Source: Dryobates pubescens (taxonomy: Eukaryota > Chordata > Aves > Piciformes > Picidae). From it: a stretch of 64,000 nucleotides of DNA. Below, piece after piece: positions 25,635 to 38,500 of the stretch; the stretch's first letter is position 1; the number at the start of each line of letters is the position of its first letter. The stretch covers positions 17,056,001 through 17,120,000 of the forward strand of contig NC_071615.1 of assembly GCF_014839835.1 (NCBI RefSeq). Reading direction: 5' to 3'. The translations under genes were made by a program, and so were the position numbers. The notes under the pieces were generated by a model, which had not been told where the DNA came from, did not search any database, and saw nothing but the letters and a program-made list of their open reading frames with translations.

Positions 25635-28600
25635 ATGGAGGCTGGTTCCAGGAAGGGGTCCGCGGGGCTGGCCGCCGCCCTGCCCAGCCAGCCGCCGCCG
25701 CTGCGCATCGCCGTGGGCACGGCTCGGCAGCTGGTAAGGCTCTGCTGGGTGAGTGAGCTCGGAGAGGGGATTCTCCCATTCCTGACCCGCCGTGGGGGGT
25801 GGTGAGGAGAGCTCAGTGCTCTCTGCTGAGGGCCAGCCCAGGCTGGAGGAGCACCGCAGCAGCAGAGCCGCAGGATCTTGGGCTGGGCTGGGCTGGAAGG
25901 GACCTTCCAAGCTCACCCAGAGCAAGCCCTGCAGCCAGCAGGGACAGCTGCAGCCACAGCAGGCTGCTCCCAGCCCCAACCAACCTGCCCTGCACTGCTG
26001 CCAGCCATGGGGCAGCTCCCAGCTCTCTGGGCAGCCTGGCACAGGCTCTCCCCACCCTCAGCACCAAACCTTTCTCCCTTCTCTCCACTCTCAGTCTCCC
26101 TCTTGCAGTTCCAACCATCCCCCCTTGGCCTGCCCCAACAGGCCCTGCTCAGCAGTCTGTCCCCAGCTCTCTCCTGGCCTCTTGAAGCACTGCAAGGCCA
26201 CCAGGAGGTCTCCCTGGAGCCTTCTCCTCTGCAGGCTGCACAGCCCCAACCCTCCCAGCCTGGCCTCCCAGCAGAGGGCTTCCAGCCTCCCAGCACTGCT
26301 GTGGCCTCCCCTGGCCCTGCTCCAGCAGCTCCCTGGCTGTGCTGAGGGCTCCAGAGCTGCCCCAGCCCTGCAGGGGAGGTCTCAGCAGGCACAGCAGAGG
26401 GGCAGAATCCCCTCCCTGCCCCTGCTGCCCACACTGCTGGGGCTCAGCCCAGGCCAGGCTGGGGCTGGGCTGGCAGCACTCCTGGCCAGCTCTCTGCACC
26501 CCCCAAGTCCTTCTCTACAATAAGGTTTCTTTTACTGGTGCTGTGTTGGAACATCTTTCTCTCTCTGCCTTCTCTGCCTCACTGACAAGATTTTTATAGC
26601 AAAAATGTGTTCTCAGGGAGACAAATACCTCTGCAAAGATCTCACATGGGCCATAAAGTCAGATTTTCATCTCAGCAGCTGTGATTTAAGTCATCTTGAA
26701 ACCATTTGTGTGGCTCTGCTTTGAAAAGGCAGTGGCTGCAGCACAGTTCCAGGGCCAGACCGTGGTGAGCTGGTTGAGATCAAACTGTGACTGCTTCCAC
26801 GTTCTGTGTGATCCATCCTGCTGCCCTTGGAGTCTTCTAGAGGCACTGGCATTTAGGAGGGAATGTGGAGAAGCAGCTCAGCTACTGCTGCTAGCAGGGA
26901 AAATGAACATCTCTGCCTCTGCTGCAGCAGCAAAAAAAAAAGGAAACCAAATCAAAGCAACAAAGCAAACAGAAGCAGCAGTCTGGGTGATTCTTTTCTG
27001 GGGTTTTCAACTGTGTTTAAGTGCCTCTCATGCTGAGAGTCAGCAAACAGCATCTTAGGTGAGCAGCTGAAGGTAAGAGGAGGGAAAACAGAGGAGAGAT
27101 TGCCTCTGGAATGTTGGGGCTTGAATCTGATGGCTCCATCTTGGAAAAGGCTTTGCAGAAGGAGAGAGAGAAGTAGAGAAGTGCAGTAATAATAGCAGCA
27201 ACATGAAAAAGCATTCCAGCTGTAAGAGCTGTGGAATCTGCTTAATTAGAAGTGATGTAGAGGAGGATGAGAGAGGAGTCTGGGATAATTAATGGCACAG
27301 AGAAAGGTTAATGGGAGTCTTCTGTTCAGCCACTCATTAGCCACTTGTAGCTCAAGGAGAGAGTCAGGAGGACTGAGGGGAAATTGATGGGGACAGACTT
27401 CTGAGCAGGGCCTGTTGGGGCAGGCCAAGGGGGGATGGTTGGAACTGCAAGAGGGAGACTGAGAGTGGAGAGAAGGGAGAAAGGTTTGGTGCTGAGGGTG
27501 GGGAGAGCCTGTGCCAGGCTGCCCAGAGAGCTGGGAGCTGCCCCATGGCTGGCAGCAGTGCAGGGCAGGTTGGTTGGGGCTGGGAGCAGCCTGCTGTGGT
27601 TGGGGATGTCCCTGGGGACTGTAGGGCTTGCTCTGGGTGAGCTTGGAAGGTCCCTTGAACCCTAACCAGCCTGGGATTCTATTCTGTGATATCATCATAG
27701 AGGGTATGATGAGAGGAGAGAGTGGAGCATCTGACACCCTCCTGGTACATGGGAGACATGGAAACCCCAGGTCCCTTCAAAGCATTCTCTGATTCTGTGC
27801 AAATTCAAGCCAAGTGAGCCAAGCTCTTCCTGTGCAAGAGCCACCATGGAACTGATCAGCCCAGTGACAGGGAGAGAGGGAGGTGGAGGGGAGGCCCTTG
27901 GAGCTCAGCTGTCCCTTGGCTCAGGATGAGTGACAGGCTGGCTTTGGGCACTCAGTCCTGTGGTCGGGGTGGCCTCTGCTCTTCCCTGCACAGAGATGCA
28001 AACTGTGTTGCTCCTGCCAGGAGGCTCTTTGGTGTCTGCCTGGCTCAGCACTTCTTGTGCTGCCATGGAGGTGCCCAGTGTACTCTCAGCACTCTCCAGC
28101 CCTCTCCAGCCCTCTTTGTCCTTGTTTCACCCCCTCTGTGGAGCTGTTTTGAAATGCAAGCATCCTCTCTGTGCTTACAGCAAGAGGTGTTGAGGCTGGG
28201 GGTAAGAAATTGCAGAGCTGCCTACAGAGCTTGCTGGAGCCCCTCTTGGATTTCAAGGCATTCTGCAGCCAGGTGATAGGCACAAGTGTCCTGGAAGCTC
28301 AGCCATGCAGCTCAGGAGCTGCTTTCTTGGGAGGTGACAAGCCTCAGGCTTCCTGGAAGCACAAGAATGTCGATGGGAGGCTTTGGGGATTTGGTTTAGA
28401 TGTGGGGAAAAGGAAAATAAGGAGGAACTTGTTTGGGGTGAGGCTGCTGGAGGCCTGGAGCAGGCTGCCCAGAGAGGTTGTGGAGTGTCCTGGTGTGGAG
28501 AGCTTCCAACCCCCCCTGGGCACTGTGCTGCTGGGCAGGGTGCTGTGGGTGCCCTGCTGGAGCAGGGCTTGGGCTGGGGGAGCTCCAGAGCTCCCTTCCA

Positions 28601-31600
28601 GCCCCTGCCTGCTGAGATTCTGGGGTCTTGTGCCTTTCATTGCCTTTCCCTGGGGTGAAGCCTGGACCTCCCCATCTCCCCTGCTGCATCTCTTGATTGT
28701 GTCCTTGGGGCATCCCAGGATGCTGAGCAGGCAATTTCCCTCCTAAAGACAGGGGAAGGGTGAGGTCTGGGCATGGCCAAGCTCTGCTCCTCTTCACTAG
28801 CAGTGACCCTTCTCCTGGGGCTGGGCCAGGCTGAGCTGCCTGCCCGAGGCAGCTTTCATCCTGGGCCTGCCGCTGAGGAGCCAGCTGCTGAAGCTGCTGC
28901 TTTCCGGACAGAGAGCCATCAAAAGTGAGCTGTCAGCCACTCTGGTGCGTGTGGAGTACAAGGGGAGCGTGCTGGGGGACTCCTCCAAGGCTGAAGTGTC
29001 AGCAGATGGGACAGCAGAGTACGGCTTGGAGTGCAGCTTGGAGTGCAGCCCTGCCGGCCCCGTCGCCCCGCACGACCTGGCGCAGCAGCCGCTGCTCCGT
29101 AAGTCCCTGAGGCTGCCAGCACCTCCCCTCTGCCTGCCTGCCCTGCCACTCACCAGCTCAGGAGCAGCTCTTTGCTGAGGGATCTCAGCCCTGCTCTCCC
29201 CATCCCTGCCAGCTGGAAGAGTCTCCTTTCAGCTTGGCCTGTGCTCCTTGGCTCCTGTCCTGTCGGCCTTGGGAGATGAGGTGGGAGCGGGTGCCAGAGC
29301 TGCGCAGATCCTTTGCAGCCCTGACCTGCTGGTCTGAGGAACTCTTCCAGCTCCTCTCTCTTTTTATCCCTCTAGTGACAGTGTTAGAAGTGTTGCCAAA
29401 GGACAAGAAACAGAAGGAGAAGACCATGCCTCTTGCCCAAGCTGTGGTGGACCTCCTGCCTCTGCTGCAAGGTGTGACATTGACTTCCACAGCCTCCATA
29501 AGCCCTTCTTGCTCCCTGATTTACTCCCCTCCATCATACAATCACAGAAGGGACCTTAAAGATGGTCTAGATCCAACCCTGCTGCTGTGTGCAGGGACAC
29601 CTCCCACCAGAGCAGGTTGCTCAAGGCCTCATCCAGCCTGACCTTGAGCACCTCCAGGGAGGAGGCAGCCACAGCCTCCCTGGGCAGCCTGTGCCAGAGT
29701 CTCCCCAGCCTCACGGGAAGGACCTGATGACCTTAGAGGTCTTTTCCAACCTCAATGGCTCTAGAGCAGAGGAGCTGTAAACCATCTGATTGCCTCCTAA
29801 CAGAGGGGAATCTGCCCTGGCTGAGCACACCACATCTTCCACCCTGGCCTCACTTCTTGCACCCTGGCTCTTTCTGACCGTTGCTTATGGCCCCCAGACT
29901 CTGACTTCCCTCCCTTGCACCAGATGCCCTTCCTAGCCCCCGGGGCTGGGTGAAGAGGGGTTGGCACCAGGAGCTCAGTGTTGGAAGTCAGGCCAGGATT
30001 TCTCTCTAGATGCTGTCATTTATGCTGTCCTCATGCCTGTGTCTTCCCAGGACAGTGCTCACTGAAGGTCTCAGCTCCTTTGTATGCAGTGCCTACCTCA
30101 CCCTCAGAGAGCCTTCACCCCCAGGCCAAGGTATGTGGGGTTTGGGCCTGGCTGGGGCTCTGCTGCTCCTCGCTGGGAAGGTGAAGGTGACTCAGCCACC
30201 TCACTCAGCACAGGTGTCCTAGGGGCTTGGAGGCCTTTCCTTCTCCTCTTGACATCTGTCCCTGGTCACCTAGGATAGGTGAGGTGGGGCTGGGAAATGT
30301 TCATGTGTGCAGCTACCAAGTAGCCCTGGGGAAAAAAGCAGTGGAGGGGGAAAGCATCTTGCTGAAAACACAGCAAGAGGCAGAGGCAGCACTGCTTGCC
30401 CTGCTTCATGGGGCTGCTGTGCAGCAAAGCTCTCAGAGGCCTTTATTGTACAAGCTCTGATGGCCTCTCCTGCAAGGTCCTCATTCACTCAGCTTCTTGA
30501 GGAGTCCCCAGGGAATAAAGCAGGGAGTGAAGGATGGGGCTGGGCAGTGTGCCTGGTTTTGCTGCTGGCCTGCCTGTGGTTAGCACTGTGAGGGAGCTGG
30601 AGGGCTGGATGTGGCAGTAACTCCTCTGTGTTTAAGAGGTGTTGCAGGGGGTGTCTCATTAGGGAGGAGAGGTAATAAGTGCTGAGCACTGGTTTTGCAT
30701 CTCACCCCATCCAGCCAGGGCTGGGACAGGGAATTACAGACTGTGAGGATGGGGCCTGAGCTTGGCAAGCTCTGAATCACCACAGGAAAATCATCATTTG
30801 CCATCACCCCTGATGCTCTTTCCCTCTGGCTCCTTTTGGGAGCCCCTGACTCCCTTGGGGCACATCCCATGCCTCAAGCAGGCAAGCAGCACAATTCAGA
30901 CAAATGGATGATGACTATTCCTTTCCTGTGCTGCTCTCTTCTCTTTTCCACCTGAGGTGAGGAAGAACACAGGATGATGTGTTCTGACCTTGGCTTAGCT
31001 TCTCCCTCAAGAGCAGGAGAGTTCTAATTGGATGGTTACTGGCTCTGCTTTATCCTTCTCTCACAGGGTGGCCTTGAAGTGACAGTGTGCACCCCAGAGC
31101 CCCTGCTTTCTGCAGCCCAGCTTTCCAGTGGGAACCTCCTGAGCATCACCCTGGAGGCAGCTTACTCTGTCCCTGAAGCTCTTGCCCCAGCAGGACCCCT
31201 GCAGAACTATGTGGCTGGTCTGCAAGTGCCAGCAGCTGGGGAGGTGAGGACTGCTTCAGGCATGCTGAGAGTGGCTTAGCTGCTACAGAATGTATTGTTC
31301 TCCTACATTACCCTCTGTGGAACAGTGTCCAGGCACATGGGGTGCCCAGCTCCTGTACTTGTGCAACAGCAGCCTTTGGAACCTGGGAGTCATGGAGTGG
31401 TTTAGGTTGGGAGAGGCATTTGAGACCATCCAGCACTTACCCCAGCACTGCCAGGGCAGCACTGAGCCATGGCCCTCAGCACCACAGCCACACAGCTCTG
31501 GAACCCCTCCAGGCATGGGGACTGCACCACTGCATGGGCAGCCTGGGCCAGGCCTGGACAACCCTCAAGGGGAAGAAATTGTTCCTCATGGCCAACCCAA

Positions 31601-34600
31601 ACCTGCCCTGGGGCAGCTTGAGGCCATTGCCTCTTGTCCTGTCCCTTGTTCCTTGGGAGCAGAGCCCAAGCCCCAGCTGGCTGCAGCCTCCTCTCAGGGA
31701 GCTGCAGAGAGCAAGGAGGTCTCCCTCAGCCTCCTCTTCTCCAGCCTCAACCCCCCCAGCTCCCTCAGCTGCTCCTCCTCAGCCCTCTTCTCCAGACCCT
31801 TCCCCAGCTCTCTTGCCCTTCTCTGGCCCTGCTCCAGCTCCTCAGAGTCCTTGCAGTGAGGGCCCAGAACTGAACCCAGCACTGCAGGTGTGGCCTCAGC
31901 AGTGCCCAGCACAGGGGTGTGAGTGCTCAGGGTCCCTGGGGCATGGGCTGTGGCCCAGCTGAAGCTCTGCTTTGCAGCTGCCAGGCTTGGTTGTTGTTTT
32001 CTCTCCACGTTGTTTTCTCTGCTGGAGCAGCTTTTCCAAGCCAGGCCCTTGCCCTGCTGCTTTGCTTTGTTAGGTGCAGCTCAGAGCAGCTGGTGCTTGC
32101 TGCTGCTCCTGTTGGAGATGAAAGGTCTTTTCCCTCTCCTGTGTCTCTAGCAGGACTTCCCCTTGCTCTTCAAGAATGGCCTCCTGAAGCTGGCTGGCGA
32201 GAAAGAGCCACTGCCCCGCCCCAAGAAATGGCCCCTTGATGACATCCTGGCCCCTGCAGCTCTCAGCATCCCCAGCTCCTTCATCCTAGGTGGTCCCTTT
32301 GAGGATGAGGATGGAGAGCTCAACAAACCAGAGGTGAGGGAGGTGGCTGGAAGAGAACCTCTGAGGGTCTCTGAAGGGGCTGAGGAGGACCTGCAGAGAC
32401 TTGGGAGGGCAGGAGGAGAGGGGGGGTGGGTTCTCTGCAGAGTGTTCAGACAAGGAGAGGGTTCCTCTGGGAGAGCAGGCCCAGGAGGCTTCCCTGGAGG
32501 GCTTCTGGTCCCCAGGAATCTGCCTGCTGCTGAGCTGCTGGGCTTGGAGCTGTGTTCCCTCCTTGTGAGCCAAGCTCTGGGGCTGCAGGGACGGCTGCTA
32601 ATGTGCTTGGCCTTGCCGTGTGGTGGGTTGGACACCTCTGTTCTTCCCCAGGAACCACTCTGAGGGATGACCTGGGAATGATGCAGGCTCTGGAGACTGT
32701 TGTCCTGGTTCTAACCACCTGCTGCTTCTCACAGGACAGGGAATTTAGGACCCAAGCAGAAAGCAGGAGGAGGATTGTGTGGGACACGGAAAGCCGTCGG
32801 TACCTGGATGCTGCTGCTGTGCTCCGGTAAGGGACCAGGGGAGCTCCCTCCCAGCAGGGTGGGGACAAAGCACCTGGCATGGGAGTAGCTCTTTGTAGCT
32901 GTTTGTGTCACAACTGCACCCAGTGGTGTGGATGGAGAGCAAACTGTACTGTTCTGGGCTCCCCAGCTCAGGAGAGAGAGGACTGCTGCAGAGAGTCCAG
33001 GGCAGGCTGCAGAGCTGCTGAGGGGCCTGGAGCAGCTCTGGGAGCAGCAAAGGCTGAGAGCCCTGGGGCTGAGAGCCTGCAGAAGAGCAGCCCCAGAGGG
33101 CAGCTGAGCAATGCTCAGCAAGAGCTAAAGGAGCTGTGGGGGGCAAGAGGCTGGGGCCAGGCTCTGCTGAGTGCTGCCCAGGGCCAGCACAAGGGGCAGG
33201 AAGTGTCAGGCAGGAGGTTGGAGCTGAGCAGGAGGAGAAAGTTGTTTGGGGTGAGGCTGCTGGAGGCCTGGAGCAGGCTGCCCAGAGAGGTTGTGGAGTG
33301 TCCTGGTGTGGAGAGCTTCCAACCCCCCCTGGGCACTGTGCTGCTGGGCAGGGTGCTGTGGGTGCCCTGCTGGAGCAGGGCTTGGGCTGGGGGAGTTTCT
33401 GCTGAGTTTCTGCTGTGTTTCCCCAGCCTGCCCCAAGCACACATTCAGGTGGCCTGGGTGGGAGCAAACCCCCGTGGGGGATGTTCTGGGGCAGAAAGGA
33501 GGCTGGGGTGGCTCTCAGGCTTGGTTCCTGCCTCTTCTCAGTGCCTTTCCTGTGCCCTCAGCCTGCAGCAGCAGATCCTGGAGTGCCGGTGCTGGCCTGT
33601 GGAGCTCTGCAGGGTGGCCCTGGCCCCACCCAGCAAAGGGAAAAGCAGCAAAGCTGACAAGGTGAGAGCAGGGGAGGGATGTGCTGGCCTGGCTTGTCAG
33701 TCACCAAGCATTTTCCTTTCAATGCCTTTGTGATACCCAACCAGGCTTGAACCTGCCAAAGGCAGTCAGGGAGCTGGAGCCTTTGTGAAGGGATTCGCTG
33801 GCCTCCCAGAGCTGCTGAGCAGACAAAGGATCAGAGGCTTTCCTTCCTGCTGGGCTGTGGGAGCTGGGTGGCAGGGGTTTGGGAGAGGGTGCTTCTCAGA
33901 GGTAAAGTAACTCACTGGGCTGCTGGGATTTTGAAACACCTGGAAGGAATCCTGTGTCTTCTGGCTTGAGGTGTGAAGAGGTTTTGCTTTTGTGCATGAG
34001 CTGAGGTCATCTGACAGAGAAACATCCCCTTGGTGCTGCTCCTGGCAGCTGATTGTGAGAGCTCCTAGGCTGTTACAGGGTGAAGTTATAGAATCATGGC
34101 CTGGGGTGGGCTGGAAGGGACCTTCCAAGCTCACCCAGTGCAAGCCCTGCAGCCAGCAGGGACAGCTGCAGCCACAGCAGGCTGCTCCCAGCCACAACCA
34201 ACCTGCCCTGCACTGCTGCCAGCCATGGGGCAGCTCCCAGCTCTCTGGGCAGCCTGGCACAGGCTCTCCCCACCCTCAGCACCAAACCTTTCTCCCTTCT
34301 CTCCACTCTCAGTCTCCCTCTTGCAGTTCCAACCATCCCCCCTTGGCCTGCCCCAACAGGCCCTGCTCAGCAGTCTGTCCCCAGCTCTCTTCTGGCCTCT
34401 TGCAGCACTGCAAGGCCACCAGGAGGTCTCCCTGGAGCCTTCTCTGCAGGCTGCACAACCCCAACCCTCCCAGCCTGGCCTCCCAGCAGAGGGCTTCCAG
34501 CCTCCCAGCACTGCTGTGGCCTTCGTGCCAAGACCTGGATCCGCAGTGAAGCTGTGTCCCAGATCCCCCCAGTTCCTCCCTGCCTGCTTCAGGAGGAGGT

Positions 34601-35468
34601 AGTGCAGCACAAGGTACTTGTAGAGCTCTCTGAGAGAGGTTTCCCCAGAGCCTGAACACAAGCTGGGATCAATCCCTTCCAGCCCTCACTGGTGCCAGGG
34701 TTTTGCATCTCTGCTGGAGATCCTTGCCCCCTACACTCAGAGTGCTGCTAGCCTGGGCTCCAGACCTCCTTGGTACCATGCTTCAAGCCCCAAGCTGCAG
34801 AGCTCTGGTGGGGGTCACTTGGACTTCTAACCATACCATTGGCAGCTCTGCAGCCAAAAGAGCACCCTGAGGGCTGGCAGAGTGTGGGCACTGGGAAAGC
34901 TGCCCTGCAGGCACTGGGATCAAGTGGGTGTCCTCCACAGCAAACAGCTCCACTCTTCTCAGCTGGGTGCCAGGGAGCCACTGGCTCCTCAGGTTTGCTG
35001 TGTGGCCTCCTCTTCATGGGACCAGTGACCTTGTTTCCTGCTGCTCAGTGTCTCAGTGCCTTGCTCTGTGTTTGCAGGGAGATGAGGACAAGCAGCTCTC
35101 CTTCCATGGGGTGGCCTATGTCAACGTGGTGCCTTTGCTCTGCCCTGGGGTCACGTGCATCCGAGGAGCTTTCCCTGTCCACAGCTACCAGGACAGCGAG
35201 GTGCTGGAGAAGGTGAGAGCACCAGCAGAGAGGCAGGCTCTGTCCAGCCCTGGGCTGCTGCAGAGCGGGGCTGGGAGCAGGCAGGGAGGCTGGCTCTGAA
35301 GCTTCTGGTGCTGGAGGAGCTCACAGAAGCCTCCAGCTGCAGACTTCTCGAGGGCAAAGGATTCTTGAGCGTGCAGAAGCAGCTCTGGGGGCCGAGAGAG
35401 GCTCCAAAGCTCACTGCAGTGCTTTCTGTGCCAGGTGCTGAGCAGGGAGGGCTGGGGCCAGGCTCCTC

Positions 35469-35510
<42 letters not shown>

Positions 35511-38500
35511 GCCTGGAGCAGCAGCAAAGGAGCTGCCTTGCTGGGAAGAGCAAACAGTGGCTCTGGCAGGGGAGTGTTTCCCCAGGCAACCACCAAAGAA
35601 GCTGTCACTGGAGGTTTATTTGTCTTGTTGGCTCTCCCCCTCTCTGTTCCTGCCAGAGACACTTCCAGCTCCTTTTTCCCACACTGCTCCCACGACAGGC
35701 CTGAGCTTCTTGCAGGAGGGCAGATGCACAGCCTGCATGCTCTGCCCACAGCCCCCATAGTGCCAGGCTGCAGGAGCTGGGTGGGTCACAGCCCTTCTCC
35801 CTGGGCCAGGCTGCAGGAGCTCAGTGGTGGTTCAGGTTGGAGATCAGAAACAGTTTCTTTGCTGCAAGAGTGGTCAGGGACTGGCAGAGGCTGCCCAGGG
35901 AGGTGGTGGAGTCCCCATGCCTGGAGGTGTCCCAGAAGGGTGTGGCCATGGTGGGGTTGGCTTGAGGGCTGCTCTGGAGGCTCTGCTCTGGAGGCTCTGC
36001 TCTGGAGGCTCTGCTCTGGAGGCTCTGGGAGGGCTTTTGCAACCCAAACCATTCTGGGATTCTGTGAGAGCCTAAGCTGAGGCTCCACAGCTCTGTGGTG
36101 TCAGAGCTGGCCTTGAGCACCAGCAGCTGAACTCCTAGGAGGGGAGGATAAGGCTGCACAACTGCTTCATGCATGCAGGACCCTGGCAATGTGTTTTGCC
36201 ATGGCAGAGGTTGAGCTGGAGGGCTGGGGCAGCCCAGCTGGGCCCTCGATTCCCTCTGTTCCCTCTTTTCTCTTTTCCAGACCAAAAGGCAGCAGAGTGC
36301 TTTCAGGGATCTCAGGACACAGCTCAGCCTGAGCAAGGAAGGGTTATGGACCTCAGGAACTGGCAGTCCCAGACCTGCTCCCAGCAAGGCTCAGAAGGAA
36401 GACAGAGAGAAACCTTTCATCCGAAGGGTGAGGTCTAGAGGGGCCCAGCACAAGGTCCCTGCTCCACTGCCACCTCCCAGGGGCAGGAGCTAGGAACTGA
36501 GGGCATGCAGCCTCTGCCAGCTTGAGAGCCTCATGAGCTGCCTGGGCAAATGCCCACCTCACATCCTCAGCTTGGAGTGATGGAATCATTTAGGCTGCAA
36601 AAGACCTTTAAACCCAAGGAGTCCAACCACTGCTGGTGGGGCTGTGAGGGTTGCTGAAGCTGAAACAAGAGAAGTCTTTTCTTTTGCTGTAACAGATGTC
36701 CACTGTGTCCAAGATCCAGTCAGATGCTTCTGCAGAAGCTGACAGCATGGCCAGTGCCAGCCTTGATGGACAGGTGAGTGTGGAGCAGGGAAAGGAGGGG
36801 AAGGGGAAGGGAAGGGAAGAGGAAGGGGAAGGGGAAGGGGAAGGGAGGGGAAGGGGGAGGGAAAGGGAAGGGGAAGGGGAGAGGAAGGAGAAGGGGAGAG
36901 GAAGAGGAAGGGGAGAGGAAGGGGAAGAGGAAAGGGAAGGGAGCTAGACCAGCACTGTGCTGCTGGCTCCCACACAATGAAACCCCTCAAGAGTCAGTCA
37001 GCAGCTGATGTTTTATGGAGATGCTGAGCTGGAGTTCTCCAAGTGAAGTCCAGCTGGAGGGCAGCCTGCCATGGGGCTGGAAGGTCTCTGTAAATAGCCA
37101 AGGAGTTAGTTCAAAGGGTTCCTTCTAATGGAAGGAGAAGAGAAGGCTCCAGGGAGACCTCAGAGCAGCCTTCCAGTACCTGAAGGGCTCCAGGAGAGCT
37201 GGGGAGGGACTTGGGACAAGGGCTGGGAGTGCCAGGCCCAGGGCCAATGGCTTTGAGCTGGGAGAGAGGAGACTGAGAGTGGAGAGGAGGAAGAAATTCC
37301 TTGCAGTGAGGCTGGGGAGACTCTGGCACAGGCTGCCCAGGGAGGCTGTGGCTGCCTCCTGCCTGGAGGTGCTGAAGGCCAGGCTGGATGAGGCCCTGAG
37401 CAAGCTGTGCTGGTGGGAGGGGTCCCTGCCTGTGGCAGGGGGCTGGAGCTGGATGGTCTTTAAGGTCCTTTCCAACTCAAGCCATTGTTTGAATCTCTGA
37501 TTTTCTGATAGCTTGGCTCACAGCAGGATTCACTGTGAGCAGATTGAGCCTCTGAGCTCCCTCCTTTGTGCCAGGCTGCTTTCCCTCAGCTGCATCCTGC
37601 TGCTGTAAATCATTCCGAGGGCAGCTCCTTCTCTGCAGCCCCAGAGAGGATCTGCTGCAGATCTCTATCTCCATGCTCAGTCTTTCATGCTGCCAGTCAG
37701 GGCTCTGGGAAGCATGACTCTGAGGGGGCAATGTTTGTCTCCACAGCAATATGATGAGGCAGGAACCTTCCTGGTGCTGGAGATAAAGCTGGCCAAGGCC
37801 CTGGTGCCCAGGCGGGCACACGAGGAGCTCAGCAGACGGTGAGTAAAGCCCAGCTGCAACCTCTGCAGCAGGCACAGACTGCTCTGGAAGGGCAGCTGAG
37901 GGCCTGAGCCAAAGCCTACTGCAGGCAGGAGGAGAGTGTGGTCAAACCTGCTTAGGAGATGGCATCTGGTGTGTTGGGAAGACACCAGGATTCATCTGAG
38001 CTGGCACCTCCCTGCCAGCCCTCCCACAGAGGAGACACCAGAGCAGCCCCACAGCGCCTGCAGCCCCACCAGCGCCTGCAGCCCCACAGCGCCTGCAGCC
38101 CCACCAGCACCTGCAGCCCCACAGTGCCTGCAGCCCCACCAGCACCTGCAGCCTCACCAGCACCTGCAGCCCCACCAGCACCTGCAGCCCGACCAGGGCC
38201 TGCAGCCCCACCAGCGTCTGCAGCCCCACCAGCGCCTGCAGCCCCACCAGCGCCTGCAGCCCCACCAGCGTCTGCAGCCCCACCAGCACCTGCAGCCCCA
38301 CCAGCGCCTGCAGCCCCACAGCGCCTGCAGCCCCACAGCGCCTGCAGCCCCACCAGCGCCTGCAGCCCCACAGCGCCTGCAGCCCCACAGCGTCTGCAGC
38401 CCCACAGCGCCTGCAGCCCCACCAGCACCTGCAGCCCCACCGCGCCTGCAGCCCCACCGCGTCTGCAGCCCCACAGCGTCTGCAGCCCCAGCGTCTGCAG

